Source of the DNA: Bacillota bacterium
Lineage (GTDB): Bacteria > Bacillota > Clostridia > Oscillospirales > Acutalibacteraceae
Length of the DNA: 14,502 bases
Direction of reading: 5' to 3'
NCBI GenBank assembly: GCA_023458755.1
Contig: JAEWYE010000003.1
Location: forward strand, 1-14,502
The notes below the pieces were generated by a model that ran no database searches, was not told the DNA's origin, and was given only the letters and a program-made list of their open reading frames with translations. Position numbers and translations under genes: made by a program. The stretch's first letter is position 1. Every line of letters begins with the position of its first letter. Positions 1 to 7,016 of this stretch are shown here, piece after piece.

Positions 1-8
1 TTGTGTTC

Positions 9-85
9 ATAGCGAATAGGATTTCCTTTCTGTGTGTTGTTAGTGTGGTAACTTAACTGTAACACAGGCTTTTCCTATTCGCTAT
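9..85. repeat. 13-bp inverted repeat enclosing a 51-nt loop; probable upstream terminator
   Basis: Bases 9-21 (ATAGCGAATAGGA) are the exact reverse complement of bases 73-85. Inside the loop, CTGTGT (30-35) can pair with ACACAG (62-67), and GTTA (39-42) with TAAC (54-57), so the transcript could fold into a long stacked hairpin. The 3' arm is followed by C and seven Ts (87-93), as expected for a factor-independent terminator of a unit to the left, although the loop is long for one. The motif ATAGCGAATA occurs a third time at 132-141, just upstream of the secD promoter, so the motif may also be a protein-binding site. A small mobile repeat (MITE) is possible, but no target-site duplication is seen. 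Confidence 0.5.
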
Positions 86-156
86 CTTTTTTTCACTTAT
101 TGTAACGCATCAATTGTAATCCTACAGTTATATAGCGAATAATCTCGTTAATTTTG

Positions 157-185
157 TTGACATTTTATGATTAAAACAATATAAT
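157..185 (+). promoter_or_regulatory. Sigma-A promoter for secD-secF
   Basis: TTGACA at 157-162 and TATAAT at 180-185 are both perfect consensus hexamers separated by the ideal 17 bases. Transcription should start near 191-193, giving a leader of about 100 nt before secD. A copy of the ATAGCGAATA motif sits at 132-141, about 50-60 bases upstream of the predicted start, where an activator could bind. Confidence 0.85.
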
Positions 186-219
186 GTAGATTGTTACGTC
201 ATGTGACTTACGCGAAACG

Positions 220-252
220 AACAGGGCTGACAAGACGTCGCTCTGTTTTTTT
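220..252 (+). terminator. Intrinsic terminator / attenuator candidate in the secDF leader
   Basis: Bases 220-227 (AACAGGGC) pair with 240-247 (GCTCTGTT, one G-U pair). After a single bulged T, GAC (229-231) pairs with GTC (237-239) around a 5-nt loop. The stem runs straight into a T-tract ending at 252. It lies downstream of the predicted start site and about 44 bases before the secD ATG, so it would end transcription before the gene unless it is bypassed. Two short competing pairings are visible: ACGTC (196-200) with GACGT (234-238), and the GAC elements with GTCTAAGTC (253-261). Regulation by attenuation is inference; the hairpin itself is seen directly. Confidence 0.6.
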
Positions 253-295
253 GTCTAAGTCAACGGAAACCATAACATAATTGGAGGATATACAG

Positions 296-1702
296 ATGAA
301 ACGAGTAGGAAAACCCGTAGGCTTCATCGTCGCCTTCCTTATCGTGTTTTTGTTTATCACCGCTTTGTTCGGTATTCATGTACCAAACGGTGATAATGTG
401 GCTACCTATATTAAAGGTGGCAGCGACATAAGATGGGGAATTGATATCCGCGGCGGTGTGGAGGCTACTTTTATTCCGGATGTAAAAGCAGGAACAGCCA
501 TTACGAAGGATCAATTAAATTCCGCAAAAGCGATTATTGAACAGCGGTTAATCAATCAGAATATAACGGATTACGAGTTATATCCGGATTACACCAAAAA
601 CCGTATCATTGTCCGCTACCCATGGAAGAGCGAAGAAAAGAACTTTGATCCGGAAACCGCGATTAAAGAACTTGCGGCTACCGCAAAGCTGACGTTCCGT
701 GAAGGTGACAGCTATACAACTACAGGGACGGATGCAAACGGAAACACCATCTATAAAACTCCGAAGGGTGATACAGCTACCAATATTGTTATTGAGGGCA
801 GCGACATTACAAAAGCTTTTGCCTCATTGTCGCCGGACTCGACCAGCAACTATGAAGTAGAACTTGAATTGAATTCATCCGGAACAGCAAAATTTGCGAA
901 AGAAACCGAGAAAATGAAGGGCAAAATCATTTCCATTTGGATGGATGATGTTCGCATTTCTAATCCGCAGGTTGATTCTGTAATTTCTAATGGTAAGTGC
1001 TCGATTACCGGTAAGTTTACCGCAGCGGAAGCTACCGCTCTGGCAAACAAAATCAACGCGGGTGCTCTGCCGTTTACACTTGCAACTAACAACTTCAGTT
1101 CTGTTAACCCAACGCTCGGCTCCACTTCTTTAAACGCGATGATGATTGCGGGCGTCATTGCCTTTATCTTGGTATGCCTCTTCATGCTGTTTGTATTCCG
1201 GCTGCCGGGCTTTATTGCAATCATTGCACTTATGGGACAAGTTGCTTTGTCCTTTGCCTGTGTTTCCGGTTATTTCCCCGCATTCTCCAGCTTTACGATG
1301 ACATTGCCCGGTATCGCCGGTATTATTCTTTCTATCGGTATGGGCGTTGATGCTAACATCATCACAGCCTCCAGAATCAAAGAAGAATTATGGGCGGGCA
1401 AAACTTTGGACGGTGCCATTCAAAAAGGTGATGACAACAGCTTCTGGGCAATCTTCGACGGTAATATTACCGTTATTATTGTTGCCCTTATTTTGATGGG
1501 TGTGTTCGGACCTTCCAATATTCTTTCCTTTATCTTCGGCGCATCCACGACCGGTTCTATTTATTCATTCGGTTACACCTTGCTGATCGGTGTTATTGGT
1601 AACTTCCTGTTTGGTGTTACCTGCACACGTTTGATGACAAAATCCATTTCCAACTTCAAATTTGCGCGTAAGAAATGGCTCTATGGAGGTGCAAAAGAAT
1701 GA
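296..1702 (+). CDS. secD: Protein translocase subunit SecD
   Basis: SecD is an RND-type membrane subunit that, with SecF, uses the proton gradient to pull proteins through SecYEG on the outer face of the membrane. The 468-residue product starts with a transmembrane helix (about residues 8-27), followed by the conserved DIRGG motif (50-54). An extracytoplasmic region comes next, then a C-terminal block of hydrophobic helices containing GMGVDAN, in which Asp352 matches the proton-relay aspartate of the family (E. coli SecD Asp519). The length is normal for a Gram-positive SecD. The start is the ATG at 296 because TTGGAGGA lies 7-8 bases upstream; an in-frame TTG at 281 would be part of that ribosome site. 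The end overlaps secF by ATGA, implying translational coupling. Confidence 0.96.
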   Translation: MKRVGKPVGFIVAFLIVFLFITALFGIHVPNGDNVATYIKGGSDIRWGIDIRGGVEATFIPDVKAGTAITKDQLNSAKAIIEQRLINQNITDYELYPDYTKNRIIVRYPWKSEEKNFDPETAIKELAATAKLTFREGDSYTTTGTDANGNTIYKTPKGDTATNIVIEGSDITKAFASLSPDSTSNYEVELELNSSGTAKFAKETEKMKGKIISIWMDDVRISNPQVDSVISNGKCSITGKFTAAEATALANKINAGALPFTLATNNFSSVNPTLGSTSLNAMMIAGVIAFILVCLFMLFVFRLPGFIAIIALMGQVALSFACVSGYFPAFSSFTMTLPGIAGIILSIGMGVDANIITASRIKEELWAGKTLDGAIQKGDDNSFWAIFDGNITVIIVALILMGVFGPSNILSFIFGASTTGSIYSFGYTLLIGVIGNFLFGVTCTRLMTKSISNFKFARKKWLYGGAKE

Positions 1703-2670
1703 AACAGTTTCACATTCGGTTCTACGAAAGCAGAAAAATTTACTTTTCCATTTCCATTGGCATTATGCTTATCGGCTTGATTTTTAACTTTGTTTTTGGA
1801 ACAAAGCTGGATATTAAATTTACCGGGGGCGCTGTCATTAAGTATTCTTATACCGGTACGGATATTAATCCAGATAAGGTAGAGGAATTGGCACAGCAGG
1901 CTACCGGCAAACAGGCAGATGTTACGATTAACACAAATGTAAAAGATGCAAACGGTAAAACAGCCGGTAACCAGATTACGATTTCCTTTGCCGGTACAAG
2001 CGCTTTGACTTTGGCTCAGCAGCAGGCAATCGCAGCCAAAATCACATCCCAGTACCCAAAAGCGAATTTGGCGGTTGTCGAGTCAAACTCCATTGATCCG
2101 TCCATGGGACGCGATTTCTTACTCAAATGTTTATGTGCTGTTTTGTTGGCAGTCCTCCTTCTGATTATTTATATAGCCTTCCGCTTTAAGAAAATCGGCG
2201 GTATGTCAGCAGGTGTCATGGCAATCATTGCGCTGCTCCATGACGTTGCGATGGTATACTTTACGTTTGTTATTTTCCGGTTCCCGCTGGACGATAATTT
2301 TATCGCGGTCGTTTTGACCATCTTGGGTTATTCGCTGAATGATACGATTATTGTTTATGACCGTATCCGCGAAAACCGTAAACTGCTGGGGCCGAAGACC
2401 GATTCTTCCGTCTTGGTCAACACCAGCATCAATCAGACCTTTACCCGTTCTCTTTATACCGCGGGCTGCACTTTCTCATCCATTGCTATTGTTGCGATTG
2501 TAGGCGCGTTCTTTGGTCTTACCTCTGTGGTTACCTTCGCGCTTCCAATGATGGTCGGTATTATAACCGGCTGCTACTCTTCTGTTTGCGTAGCAGGCCC
2601 GTTATATATCATGTGGCAAAAACACAAAGTAAACGCACGTGCTGCTTCTGCTTCGGCTAAAGCGAAATAA
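1699..2670 (+). CDS. secF: Protein translocase subunit SecF
   Basis: SecF is the partner of SecD in the proton-driven export complex. The 323-residue product has an N-terminal transmembrane helix (about residues 12-31), then the family's FTGGAVIKY segment and an extracytoplasmic domain. Five predicted C-terminal helices follow, carrying YSLNDTIIVYDRIREN; Asp215 matches the functional aspartate of SecF (E. coli Asp213). The start ATG overlaps the secD stop, with GGAGGT at 1685-1690 inside the end of secD, so this start is preferred over the in-frame ATG at 1675. secD and secF are separate genes here, unlike the fused secDF of Bacillus. A terminator follows at once, so the operon seen here is secD-secF only. 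Confidence 0.96.
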   Translation: MKQFHIRFYESRKIYFSISIGIMLIGLIFNFVFGTKLDIKFTGGAVIKYSYTGTDINPDKVEELAQQATGKQADVTINTNVKDANGKTAGNQITISFAGTSALTLAQQQAIAAKITSQYPKANLAVVESNSIDPSMGRDFLLKCLCAVLLAVLLLIIYIAFRFKKIGGMSAGVMAIIALLHDVAMVYFTFVIFRFPLDDNFIAVVLTILGYSLNDTIIVYDRIRENRKLLGPKTDSSVLVNTSINQTFTRSLYTAGCTFSSIAIVAIVGAFFGLTSVVTFALPMMVGIITGCYSSVCVAGPLYIMWQKHKVNARAASASAKAK

Positions 2671-2691
2671 CTTTTAAAATCATTATGCTGG

Positions 2692-2741
2692 ATGCCTCCA
2701 ACCGCAGGTTCTGCCTGTAGTTGGGGGCATTTTTGTTGTTT
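2692..2741 (+). terminator. Rho-independent terminator of secDF
   Basis: ATGCCTCCAA (2692-2701) pairs with TTGGGGGCAT (2721-2730, one G-U pair). An inner GCAGG/CCTGT stem closes a small loop, and TTTTTGTTGTTT follows. This is a strong structure 21 bases after the secF stop. Confidence 0.88.
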
Positions 2742-2847
2742 GCTTCTATTTTTTGTGCAGCCGTCCATGCAAGGCTTGCCGAGGGAAACTTTTTTAAATA
2801 TCCACGCTCTAAAATAAGATTAAATGAAAAAAAGTTCACATTAACAA

Positions 2848-2876
2848 TTGACAAGCCATCTTTTATGACATATAAT
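2848..2876 (+). promoter_or_regulatory. Sigma-A promoter of the tetR/zinc-ribbon unit
   Basis: TTGACA (2848-2853), a 17-base spacer and TATAAT (2871-2876) form a perfect consensus promoter. ATGACA occurs at 2865-2870 and again at 2875-2880, one helical turn apart around the -10 box, and GTCAGT at 2886-2891 and 2901-2906. Any of these could be part of an operator, but no good palindrome of the usual TetR type was found. Confidence 0.82.
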
Positions 2877-2908
2877 GACAATGAAGTCAGTGAATAGAGG
2901 GTCAGTAA

Positions 2909-3520
2909 GTGAAAAAGACAAACCGGCAAATCCAAAAAGAGCAGACAAAGGATCTATTAACCAAAACCGCCTATCAAATATTTTCGGAGCGCGGCATTCT
3001 GAATACCCGTATATCCGATATTGCACAGGCGGCAAATGTTTCGCACGGCACAGTCTTTTTGCATTTTCAATCTCAGGAAGAACTGATTACCGAAGTGGTC
3101 GGAATGTATTGCGGTAAAATTGCGGCCCGTACACATGAACTCGCCGATTCAAACGCCTCGCTTCGTGAAATGTTAGCCGCCCATCTGGCTGGTATAGAAG
3201 AATACGAACCGCTGTATATTTGGCTTGTGATTGAAAACCGTCTGCTTCCGCTTTCGGCAAGAGACGCTTGGGCTCAGGTACAGTCGGCTGTTTCTTTTCA
3301 TTTCAGTCAGGCGGTTGAGCGAGAGAAAAAAGCGGGAACGTCAGTATCCGTTCCAACCTATTTACTTTTTAATATGTGGATTGGTTTTGTTCATTACTAT
3401 TTTGCAAACAGTGATTTGTTCGCACCGGATGGGAAAATAATAGAACGCTATGGAGAATTATTGATTACAAATTATTTGCAAATGATTCTTCGTAATTCAA
3501 ATGATGAAAGGAAGGAATAA
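2909..3520 (+). CDS. TetR/AcrR-family transcriptional regulator
   Basis: The 203-residue protein is a typical one-component TetR repressor. Its N-terminal helix-turn-helix lies at about residues 12-58, with ISDIAQAANVSHGTVFLHF as the recognition core. A helical C-terminal ligand/dimer domain with no recognisable specificity follows. The start is GTG at 2909, chosen because AGAGGG ends 7 bases upstream and the conserved domain begins soon after. It has a consensus promoter, and its stop lies 5 bases before the zinc-ribbon gene, so the two are surely co-transcribed. Autoregulation is likely for the family but is not shown by a clear operator. The ligand and further targets are unknown; no efflux pump is adjacent. 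Confidence 0.9.
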   Translation: MKKTNRQIQKEQTKDLLTKTAYQIFSERGILNTRISDIAQAANVSHGTVFLHFQSQEELITEVVGMYCGKIAARTHELADSNASLREMLAAHLAGIEEYEPLYIWLVIENRLLPLSARDAWAQVQSAVSFHFSQAVEREKKAGTSVSVPTYLLFNMWIGFVHYYFANSDLFAPDGKIIERYGELLITNYLQMILRNSNDERKE

Positions 3521-3525
3521 ATAAG

Positions 3526-3771
3526 ATGAAAGTATGTATTTCATGCGGCATGCCAATGACCAAGTTATCCGACTATCCGTTGGGAGATGAGAGCAAAGAA
3601 TATTGTAAGTATTGCGCCAGATCGGATGGCTCCATGCAATCCTACCCGGAAAAACTGGAAGGAACTTCGGAATTTCTTATCCGCACGCAGGGGCTTGACC
3701 CGAAAGCTGCCCGCCAGTTGGCAGTTCGCACAATGGCAAAACTTCCTGCATGGAAAAACATCACAGAATAA
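3526..3771 (+). CDS. Small zinc-ribbon protein of unknown function
   Basis: This 81-residue protein has an N-terminal metal-binding knuckle pair, Cys4-x2-Cys7 and Cys27-x2-Cys30, which matches the 'putative zinc ribbon' family (zf-ribbon_2 type) often found beside regulators. The C-terminal half (about residues 35-81) is charged, probably helical, and ends with a PAWKN segment. There is no signal peptide or membrane helix, so it should be cytoplasmic. The ribosome site AAAGGAAGG overlaps the end of the tetR gene, and the ATG follows that stop by 5 bases. Its role is unknown. Being the only gene after the TetR regulator in this unit, it is the best candidate for a co-regulated partner or effector. 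Confidence 0.85.
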   Translation: MKVCISCGMPMTKLSDYPLGDESKEYCKYCARSDGSMQSYPEKLEGTSEFLIRTQGLDPKAARQLAVRTMAKLPAWKNITE

Positions 3772-3787
3772 TAGTTGATTCAATCCG

Positions 3788-3823
3788 AAGGCCTGTGGAG
3801 AATTTGTTCCGCAGGCCTTTTTG
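3788..3823 (+). terminator. Rho-independent terminator of the tetR/zinc-ribbon unit
   Basis: AAGGCCTGTGGA (3788-3799) pairs with TCCGCAGGCCTT (3808-3819) with one T-G pair and an 8-nt loop; a run of five Ts (3818-3822) follows. It sits 17 bases after the zinc-ribbon stop and separates this unit from hprK. Confidence 0.9.
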
Positions 3824-3864
3824 TATTCCCGCTGTATCTTTTTGTGTATCTTCTCACATTTTAC

Positions 3865-3893
3865 TTTAAACTTTCCGGCAATTGCGATATAAT
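3865..3893 (+). promoter_or_regulatory. Probable promoter of hprK
   Basis: TATAAT at 3888-3893 is a perfect -10 box. At 17 bases upstream, TTTAAA (3865-3870) matches four of six -35 positions. It lies just after the preceding terminator and about 70 bases before hprK. A cre-type operator was not evident. Confidence 0.6.
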
Positions 3894-3971
3894 AAAATAT
3901 ATCGGTTCAAAAATGCAACAATATAACGTATAAAAACTCATTCAGAATTTGAGAAAAGTGGGTGTATGAAA

Positions 3972-4937
3972 ATGGCAACTACATTTACGGTTCCGTTATC
4001 CAATGTTATGAAAGAACTTTCCCTTGACTCTGTTTATATGCCGTCCAATCCGGAAGAAGTATTGATCTCTTCAACGGATGTGGAACGTCCCGGTCTTGAG
4101 TTGAATGGATATTTTGATTATTACGATAAAAGCAGACTGCTGATTATGGGCAACGCGGAAACTGCGTTTTTAAAGTCCTGCACAAGTGAACAGCGCACGA
4201 AATCCCTCGGAACGCTGTTTTCGAAAAAACCGCCGGCCGTTATTGTCACACGCAGCATCCAGCCTATGGCGGAACTGCTAAGCGCGGCAAAAACATACGA
4301 AGTGCCTGTTTTAAGCACGGCAGATACCACTTCCAGTCTTGTCGCGGCGCTTGTTTCTTACATGAACGTGGAACTGGCACCCCGTATCACACGCCACGGC
4401 GTTTTGGTTGAAGTTTACGGCGAAGGTATCCTTCTAGTCGGTGACAGCGGAGTAGGTAAAAGTGAAACCGCAATTGAACTGATTAAACGCGGCCACCGTC
4501 TGATTGCGGACGACGCGGTAGAAATCCGCCGAGTATCCGCAAAATCACTGGTCGGCACCGCACCGGAAAATATCCGGCATTTTATTGAACTTCGCGGTAT
4601 CGGTATTATCAATGCGCGCAGAATATTCGGTATGGGTGCTGTCAAAATTACCGAGAAGATCGATATGGTAATCAGCCTTGAAATATGGGACAACTCAAAA
4701 GTGTATGACCGTATGGGCATTGATAACGAGTATACCGAGATACTAGGTATTAAGGTTCCTGTTTTGACCATACCGGTAAAACCGGGCAGAAACCTTGCCA
4801 TTATTATTGAAGTCGCGGCTATGAACAACCGTCAGAAGAAAATGGGCTTTAATGCCGCACAGGAACTTCTTTCCAGTTTGGGTATGGATATATCCACTAT
4901 GCAGGAGTCGGAAAAGAAGCTGGAATTAGACCTGTAA
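3972..4937 (+). CDS. hprK: HPr kinase/phosphorylase
   Basis: HPrK phosphorylates HPr on Ser46 using ATP or pyrophosphate when glycolytic intermediates are high, and removes the phosphate when they are low, thereby switching carbon catabolite repression through CcpA. The 321-residue product has an N-terminal domain (about 1-130). The catalytic domain holds His142, the P-loop GDSGVGKS (157-164), the ADDAVEI segment with the catalytic Asp (180-181), the ELRGIGIINARRIFG signature (206-220) and the PVKPGRN loop (268-274). All key residues are present, so it should be active. The ATG at 3972 is preferred because GGTG (3961-3964) is well spaced from it; an in-frame ATG at 3966 would add two residues. 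The next gene starts 57 bases downstream with no terminator. Confidence 0.95.
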   Translation: MATTFTVPLSNVMKELSLDSVYMPSNPEEVLISSTDVERPGLELNGYFDYYDKSRLLIMGNAETAFLKSCTSEQRTKSLGTLFSKKPPAVIVTRSIQPMAELLSAAKTYEVPVLSTADTTSSLVAALVSYMNVELAPRITRHGVLVEVYGEGILLVGDSGVGKSETAIELIKRGHRLIADDAVEIRRVSAKSLVGTAPENIRHFIELRGIGIINARRIFGMGAVKITEKIDMVISLEIWDNSKVYDRMGIDNEYTEILGIKVPVLTIPVKPGRNLAIIIEVAAMNNRQKKMGFNAAQELLSSLGMDISTMQESEKKLELDL

Positions 4938-4994
4938 AAAGAAATTGAACAGGGAACGAATGAATTCGTTGGGATGATAGATTAGGGAGTCAGA

Positions 4995-5729
4995 ATGAAT
5001 ATTATTGCAGATACCCATTGCCATACCATAGCATCGACACACGCGTATTCTACCTTGTCCGAATTGGTGCATGCGGCTTCACAAGCCGGATTGTATGCGG
5101 TTGCCATTACCGACCACGGAAAGACCATGCCGGGCGCACCGGGCAAATGGTATTTCCGCAACTTGCAGGTTGTGCCGCGCTGCCTTGAAAATGTTTTGGT
5201 TTTGCGCGGAATCGAGACGAATATAGTCAATTATAACGGAGATATTGATTTGGATGAAGACGACCTTGAAATGTTGGACTGGGTTGTCGCATCCATGCAT
5301 GACGCTACTATGCCGCAGGAACAAAGAAGTGTTGAACAATGCACACAGGCTTGGCTGCGTGTTGCGCAAAACCCGAATGTCCATGTGATCGCCCACAGCG
5401 GCACGGAAAAATTCAAATATGACTATGAGGCGGTCATTCCGGAGTTCGGAAGGCAGGGCAAATTGGTGGAAATCAATGAAGGTACGTTTTTAGTGCGTAA
5501 GGCATCGGTCTCCAATTGCGCAACAATTGCCCGTATCTGCAAAAAATATGGTGTGCCGGTCATCGTGAATTCTGATTCACATTTTCACACTTCGGTAGGT
5601 AAGTTTCCTCAGGCGCTTGCCATGCTGCGTGAAATTGATTTCCCGGAAGAACTGGTGGTTAATTCAAGTGTAGAACGTTTTCAGAAATATTTGACCGAAC
5701 ATACCAATGTCTTTACCGACAAAAAATAG
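4995..5729 (+). CDS. PHP-domain metal-dependent phosphoesterase (YcdX-like)
   Basis: This 244-residue protein is one complete PHP domain, a TIM-barrel-like fold that binds three metal ions. Visible ligands are HCH (His8, His10), DH (Asp40, His41), Glu74, His102, His134 and the SDSH pair (Asp194, His196). This is the pattern of the YcdX group, whose substrate is poorly known (phosphatase activity reported in general). At the sixth ligand the family's usual HPGN reads HSGT here; the His is kept. AGGGAG lies 5 bases before the ATG. It follows hprK without a visible terminator, and a PHP gene at this spot beside hprK or murB is common in Clostridia. Histidinol-phosphatase is a less likely alternative, since no histidine genes are near. 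Confidence 0.88.
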   Translation: MNIIADTHCHTIASTHAYSTLSELVHAASQAGLYAVAITDHGKTMPGAPGKWYFRNLQVVPRCLENVLVLRGIETNIVNYNGDIDLDEDDLEMLDWVVASMHDATMPQEQRSVEQCTQAWLRVAQNPNVHVIAHSGTEKFKYDYEAVIPEFGRQGKLVEINEGTFLVRKASVSNCATIARICKKYGVPVIVNSDSHFHTSVGKFPQALAMLREIDFPEELVVNSSVERFQKYLTEHTNVFTDKK

Positions 5730-5887
5730 AAAAACTCTGAATAATTTGTATCTGCATAAGGAAGATTGTGTTAATCCCGCACGGAGTGGTATCTTGCGCG
5801 GCCTGTTTTTTGAAATATGTAGTAGATAAGAAATTTGGTACATAGACATAAATAATAAAAACAGGAAAACTGAGAGGTATTCGTTTT

Positions 5888-6796
5888 ATGAATCAAATTG
5901 AGAATTTAGGACATATTGCGGCGGATTTGGGCTGTAAAGTACTTTTTGGGGAACCGATGTGCAAGCATACGACCTTTAAAATCGGCGGGCCTGCTGACCT
6001 GTTTGTCACCGTGCATAATCGGATTGCCTTGCAGAAGCTCATAAAAGCCGCCAATGATGCTCAGATTCCTTTTCTTGCAATCGGCAACGGCTCAAACATG
6101 CTGGTGAAAGATTCCGGTATCCGCGGGCTTGTGATTGCCATGGATGACGAATTTCATAAAATACAGTTGTTAGATAAAGATAGAATTGAATGCGGGAGCG
6201 GCGCAACACTTGCCAAGCTTTGTAATTTCGCAAAGGACAACAGTCTGTCCGGTTTGGAGTTTGCGTGGGGGATTCCGGGTTCAGCGGGCGGCGCGGCTTT
6301 TATGAACGCAGGTGCTTACGGTGGAGAAATGAAGCAGGTGCTTGTTTCCTGCAAGCATATGACAGCTGGCGGAGAAATTGCCGTATTATCGGGTGATGAG
6401 CTGCAGCTTTCCTACCGCAAAAGCGCATACAGTACCAACCAAGCGATTATTTTATCGTTGACCCTGCAAATGCAAAAGGGCAGTCAAAAACAAATCATGA
6501 CCACGATGGAGGACTTGCTGAACCGCAGAAAAAGTAAGCAGCCTTTGGAATATCCAAGTGCCGGCAGTGTGTTCAAGCGTCCGGAAGGAAATTTTGCGGG
6601 CACCTTGATTGAACAGTGCGGGTTGAAGGGCAAACGTGTCGGTGGCGCTATGGTCAGCGAAAAACACGCGGGTTTTATTGTCAACGACGGCGGCGCGACC
6701 TGCGAAGACGTTCTGTGTTTGATTGAGTTCATTCAAAGTACAGTACTCCGGAAAACCGGCGTAGCATTGGAATGTGAAATCAAAACAATCGGGTGA
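5888..6796 (+). CDS. murB: UDP-N-acetylenolpyruvoylglucosamine reductase
   Basis: MurB reduces the enolpyruvyl group of UDP-GlcNAc-enolpyruvate with NADPH and FAD, forming UDP-MurNAc, the second committed step of peptidoglycan synthesis. The 302-residue product shows the N-terminal FAD domain with HTTFKIGGPAD (27-37) and GNGSNMLV (66-73), then PGSAGGAAFMNAGAYGGE (130-147), SYR (175-177, active-site Arg) and SAGSVFKRP (224-232, with the proton-donor Ser227). The C-terminal LECEIK (294-299) holds the active-site Glu. The length and missing extra loop fit the type II enzymes of Gram-positives. GAGAGG (5872-5877) lies 10 bases before the ATG. It is 158 bases after the PHP gene; no convincing promoter could be assigned in that gap. 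Confidence 0.95.
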   Translation: MNQIENLGHIAADLGCKVLFGEPMCKHTTFKIGGPADLFVTVHNRIALQKLIKAANDAQIPFLAIGNGSNMLVKDSGIRGLVIAMDDEFHKIQLLDKDRIECGSGATLAKLCNFAKDNSLSGLEFAWGIPGSAGGAAFMNAGAYGGEMKQVLVSCKHMTAGGEIAVLSGDELQLSYRKSAYSTNQAIILSLTLQMQKGSQKQIMTTMEDLLNRRKSKQPLEYPSAGSVFKRPEGNFAGTLIEQCGLKGKRVGGAMVSEKHAGFIVNDGGATCEDVLCLIEFIQSTVLRKTGVALECEIKTIG

Positions 6797-6838
6797 CAAA
6801 TTTCTACAATTTTTTAAATTCTCGTGAATAATTGACGA

Positions 6839-6844
6839 TATAAT
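6839..6844 (+). promoter_or_regulatory. Possible -10 box for the rapZ-whiA-dnaE unit
   Basis: TATAAT at 6839-6844 is a consensus -10, but the bases 17 upstream (AAATTC, 6816-6821) are a poor -35; TTTAAA at 6813-6818 would need a 20-base spacer. A nearby TTGACG (6832-6837) has no matching -10 at the right distance. If used, the promoter would give a leader of about 165 nt before rapZ, in which only weak short stems (such as AAAATC 6891-6896 with GATTTT 6908-6913) are seen. Confidence 0.4.
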
Positions 6845-7016
6845 GAATATATAGTACGTTGATGTGAAAACAGATTCAATCTCCAAACGTAAAATCCATA
6901 TATCAAAGATTTTGCGCTTGTCCTTGGATGTTTTCTAAAGTTAACTGACTAGAGGGACAAAGAAACGAATGAATTTCTGCCGTGTGCATGAAGTCGGAAA
7001 GGTGAGAGGATACAAC

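Noticed and set aside
2875..3117. 80-residue frame starting before tetR
   Set aside because: It overlaps the promoter and the conserved TetR helix-turn-helix in another frame, without a ribosome site.
4955..4970. Inverted repeat AACGAA-TGAA-TTCGTT between hprK and the PHP gene
   Set aside because: It is only 6 bp long, AT-rich, and not followed by Ts, so it is not a terminator; chance or a weak regulatory hairpin.
5762..5811. Possible terminator between the PHP gene and murB
   Set aside because: There is a run of six Ts (5806-5811), but the preceding bases give only a weak, interrupted stem (CCGC 5777-5780 with GCGG 5798-5801), so no terminator is called.
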